From assembly GCF_000153765.1 (NCBI RefSeq), contig NZ_DS022295.1, positions 752,887 through 816,886 of the forward strand: a stretch of 64,000 nucleotides of DNA. Direction: 5' to 3'. The notes under the pieces were generated by a model that saw only the letters and a program-made list of their open reading frames with translations, was not told the origin of the DNA and did not search any database. Both the position numbers and the translations under genes were made by a program. Shown in pieces: positions 62,844 to 64,000 of this stretch. How positions within the stretch are numbered: the first letter of the stretch is position 1; every line of letters starts with the position of its first letter. This stretch comes from Mariprofundus ferrooxydans PV-1. GTDB taxonomy: Bacteria > Pseudomonadota > Zetaproteobacteria > Mariprofundales > Mariprofundaceae.

Positions 62844-64000
62844 CTAACGTAATAGATAGGCCAGTCTGTCTGCCTCTACAGGTTGGCTAAACAAATATCC
62901 CTGGATCATTTCACAGCCAAATGTTTTCAGTAGATCCGCCTGTTGCTGATGCTCCACACCTTCAGCTACGACGAGTAAATCGAACTCATGAGCAAGCGCG
63001 ATCATTGCTTTAACAAGTTTTTTGTCGCGTTTGCTTTTCAGAATTTCGCCAATGAACCTGCGATCAATTTTTAGCTCGGTCGCGGGTAAATCACTCAAAT
63101 ACGCCATCGAGGAATAACCAGTACCAAAATCATCAATCGCCACACCAAAGCCCTGATCGCGAAGAAAGCTTAACCTCTCAATGGCCAGTGTTGCGTGTTT
63201 CATCACGGCGCTTTCCGTCACTTCTATGATAACCTGGCTCTTGTCGACTTTTCGGGAATCAAAAGCGTCTACAATGAAAGCCGCGATTGATTTATCCAGC
63301 AGATCACGTGTTGAAATATTTATTGCCACTTTTACCTGGATGCCCTGATGTCGCCATTCAAGCATTTGACGAGCAACTTCTGTAACTACCCAACGAGTGA
63401 TTTCACAGATTAAGCCGGTTTTTTCTGCAATGGGGATAAACACATCAGGGGTAATGCCGGAATCAGGCCAGCGCAATAACGCCTCAACACTTCGGATTTC
63501 CCCTGATTGTAAATCTACTTTTGGCTGATAGTTCAGTGTGAGCTCACCATTGCGAACCGCGTGCCGTAAACGCCCAAATACCTCCATATGAAATGATGCG
63601 GAGCGATCCGCAACTCCGTCATGATACACAACCGGAATATGCTCTGCCTTTGCCTGCTTGACCGCTTTCAGAGCCCCTCTGATCAACTCCTCCGCATTAT
63701 TACAGTGGGTTGGATACGATGCGACTCCAATCATGACACCAATATTGATACAAAGCTCGCCGACCTCGATGGGGGCTTCCAGTGCGTTTGTCACTTTCTC
63801 AATGACTATTGATGCTTCGTCGTCGCCAACCGTTGGCATCAAGACCGCGAATTCATCTGCGTCCATTCGGACGACTGTATCGGATTCCCGGACGCTGGCC
63901 ACAAGGCGCTTTGCAATCTGCTTCAGCACCTCATCGCCAATTTTGTAGCCAAACAGATGATCAATATCTGACATGGGAAAGGGATCGAGATGAAATAGCG
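62844..64000 (-). CDS. GGDEF-EAL protein, 5'-partial
   Basis: The frame stays open to the right edge, so the N-terminus lies outside the window. Visible parts: the end of a GGDEF domain whose signature is degenerate (RMDADEFAVL in place of GGDEF) and a full EAL domain with SVEALLRWP, EVTESAVM, and IDDFGTGYSSMAYLSDLPATELKIDRRFI. The EAL residues look intact, so c-di-GMP hydrolysis is plausible, with the GGDEF part perhaps regulatory. Whether it is on the ICE is unknown. Confidence 0.85.
   Translation of the reverse strand, partial: LFHLDPFPMSDIDHLFGYKIGDEVLKQIAKRLVASVRESDTVVRMDADEFAVLMPTVGDDEASIVIEKVTNALEAPIEVGELCINIGVMIGVASYPTHCNNAEELIRGALKAVKQAKAEHIPVVYHDGVADRSASFHMEVFGRLRHAVRNGELTLNYQPKVDLQSGEIRSVEALLRWPDSGITPDVFIPIAEKTGLICEITRWVVTEVARQMLEWRHQGIQVKVAINISTRDLLDKSIAAFIVDAFDSRKVDKSQVIIEVTESAVMKHATLAIERLSFLRDQGFGVAIDDFGTGYSSMAYLSDLPATELKIDRRFIGEILKSKRDKKLVKAMIALAHEFDLLVVAEGVEHQQQADLLKTFGCEMIQGYLFSQPVEADRLAYLLR

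Noticed and set aside
1-64000. CRISPR arrays or rRNA genes
   Set aside because: No regularly spaced repeats and no rRNA sequence were seen on reading through the window.

Overview
The window comes from a Gram-negative proteobacterium: MipA/OmpV and beta-barrel outer-membrane proteins, lipoproteins, HflKC, HrpA, PgpA, ThiL, RsmB and a pentahaem cytochrome c. The mix would suit a marine or chemolithotrophic gamma- or zetaproteobacterium, but the sequence alone does not fix the lineage.

Left part (1-29,997) is mainly chromosomal. It opens with the 3' part of an AT-rich arylsulfotransferase-like gene, then hrpA. Next is a four-gene second-messenger block: a GAF/HD-GYP protein, a TPR/beta-barrel protein, a FecR-domain protein and a CHASE2 adenylate cyclase. 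An IS4-family element splits the cyclase, and exact excision would restore it. The block lies between a full HAD phosphatase gene and a 120-bp partial copy of that gene's 3' end. Housekeeping genes follow: mipA-like, cca, a Na+/solute symporter, hflK-hflC-yjeT, the tight operon rsmB-thiL-pgpA-cinA, an FGE-like protein and a pentahaem cytochrome c. Two nuclease-like accessory genes come last.

At 29,998-30,043 only the 3' half of a tRNA-Met-type gene (anticodon CAT) is left, with its terminator beside it on the chromosomal side and a tyrosine integrase on the other. I read this as one end of an integrative conjugative element (ICE) running rightwards beyond the window. The ICE backbone is an F-type (MPF_F) type IV secretion operon on the minus strand: ompA-like, traA, L, E, K, B, dsbC-like, traV, C, trbI, traF(S26), traW, then traU, trbC, traN (two genes), traF, traH, traG. 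An AbiE toxin-antitoxin pair and a GGDEF/EAL protein lie further right. No relaxase or coupling protein is visible.

The ICE carries two insertions. Between traG and the integrase end lies an 8-kb cargo bracketed by perfect 49-bp direct repeats that contain the 3' end of traG. It encodes an XRE/cupin regulator and a six-subunit energy-converting-hydrogenase-related (Ehr-like) complex (hyfB, C, E, F, G, I order) whose large subunit lacks the cysteine ligands for NiFe. Between traU and traW lies 2.5 kb of AT-rich DNA on the opposite strand, with two lipoprotein genes (one broken by an amber codon), a transposase remnant and a cassette-like gene. TraC has a P-loop Gly-to-Glu change and a C-terminal frameshift, so transfer may be impaired.

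The recurring theme is mobile cargo placed beside convergent gene ends with a duplicated gene 3' end: 120 bp of the HAD gene in the chromosome and 49 bp of traG in the ICE.
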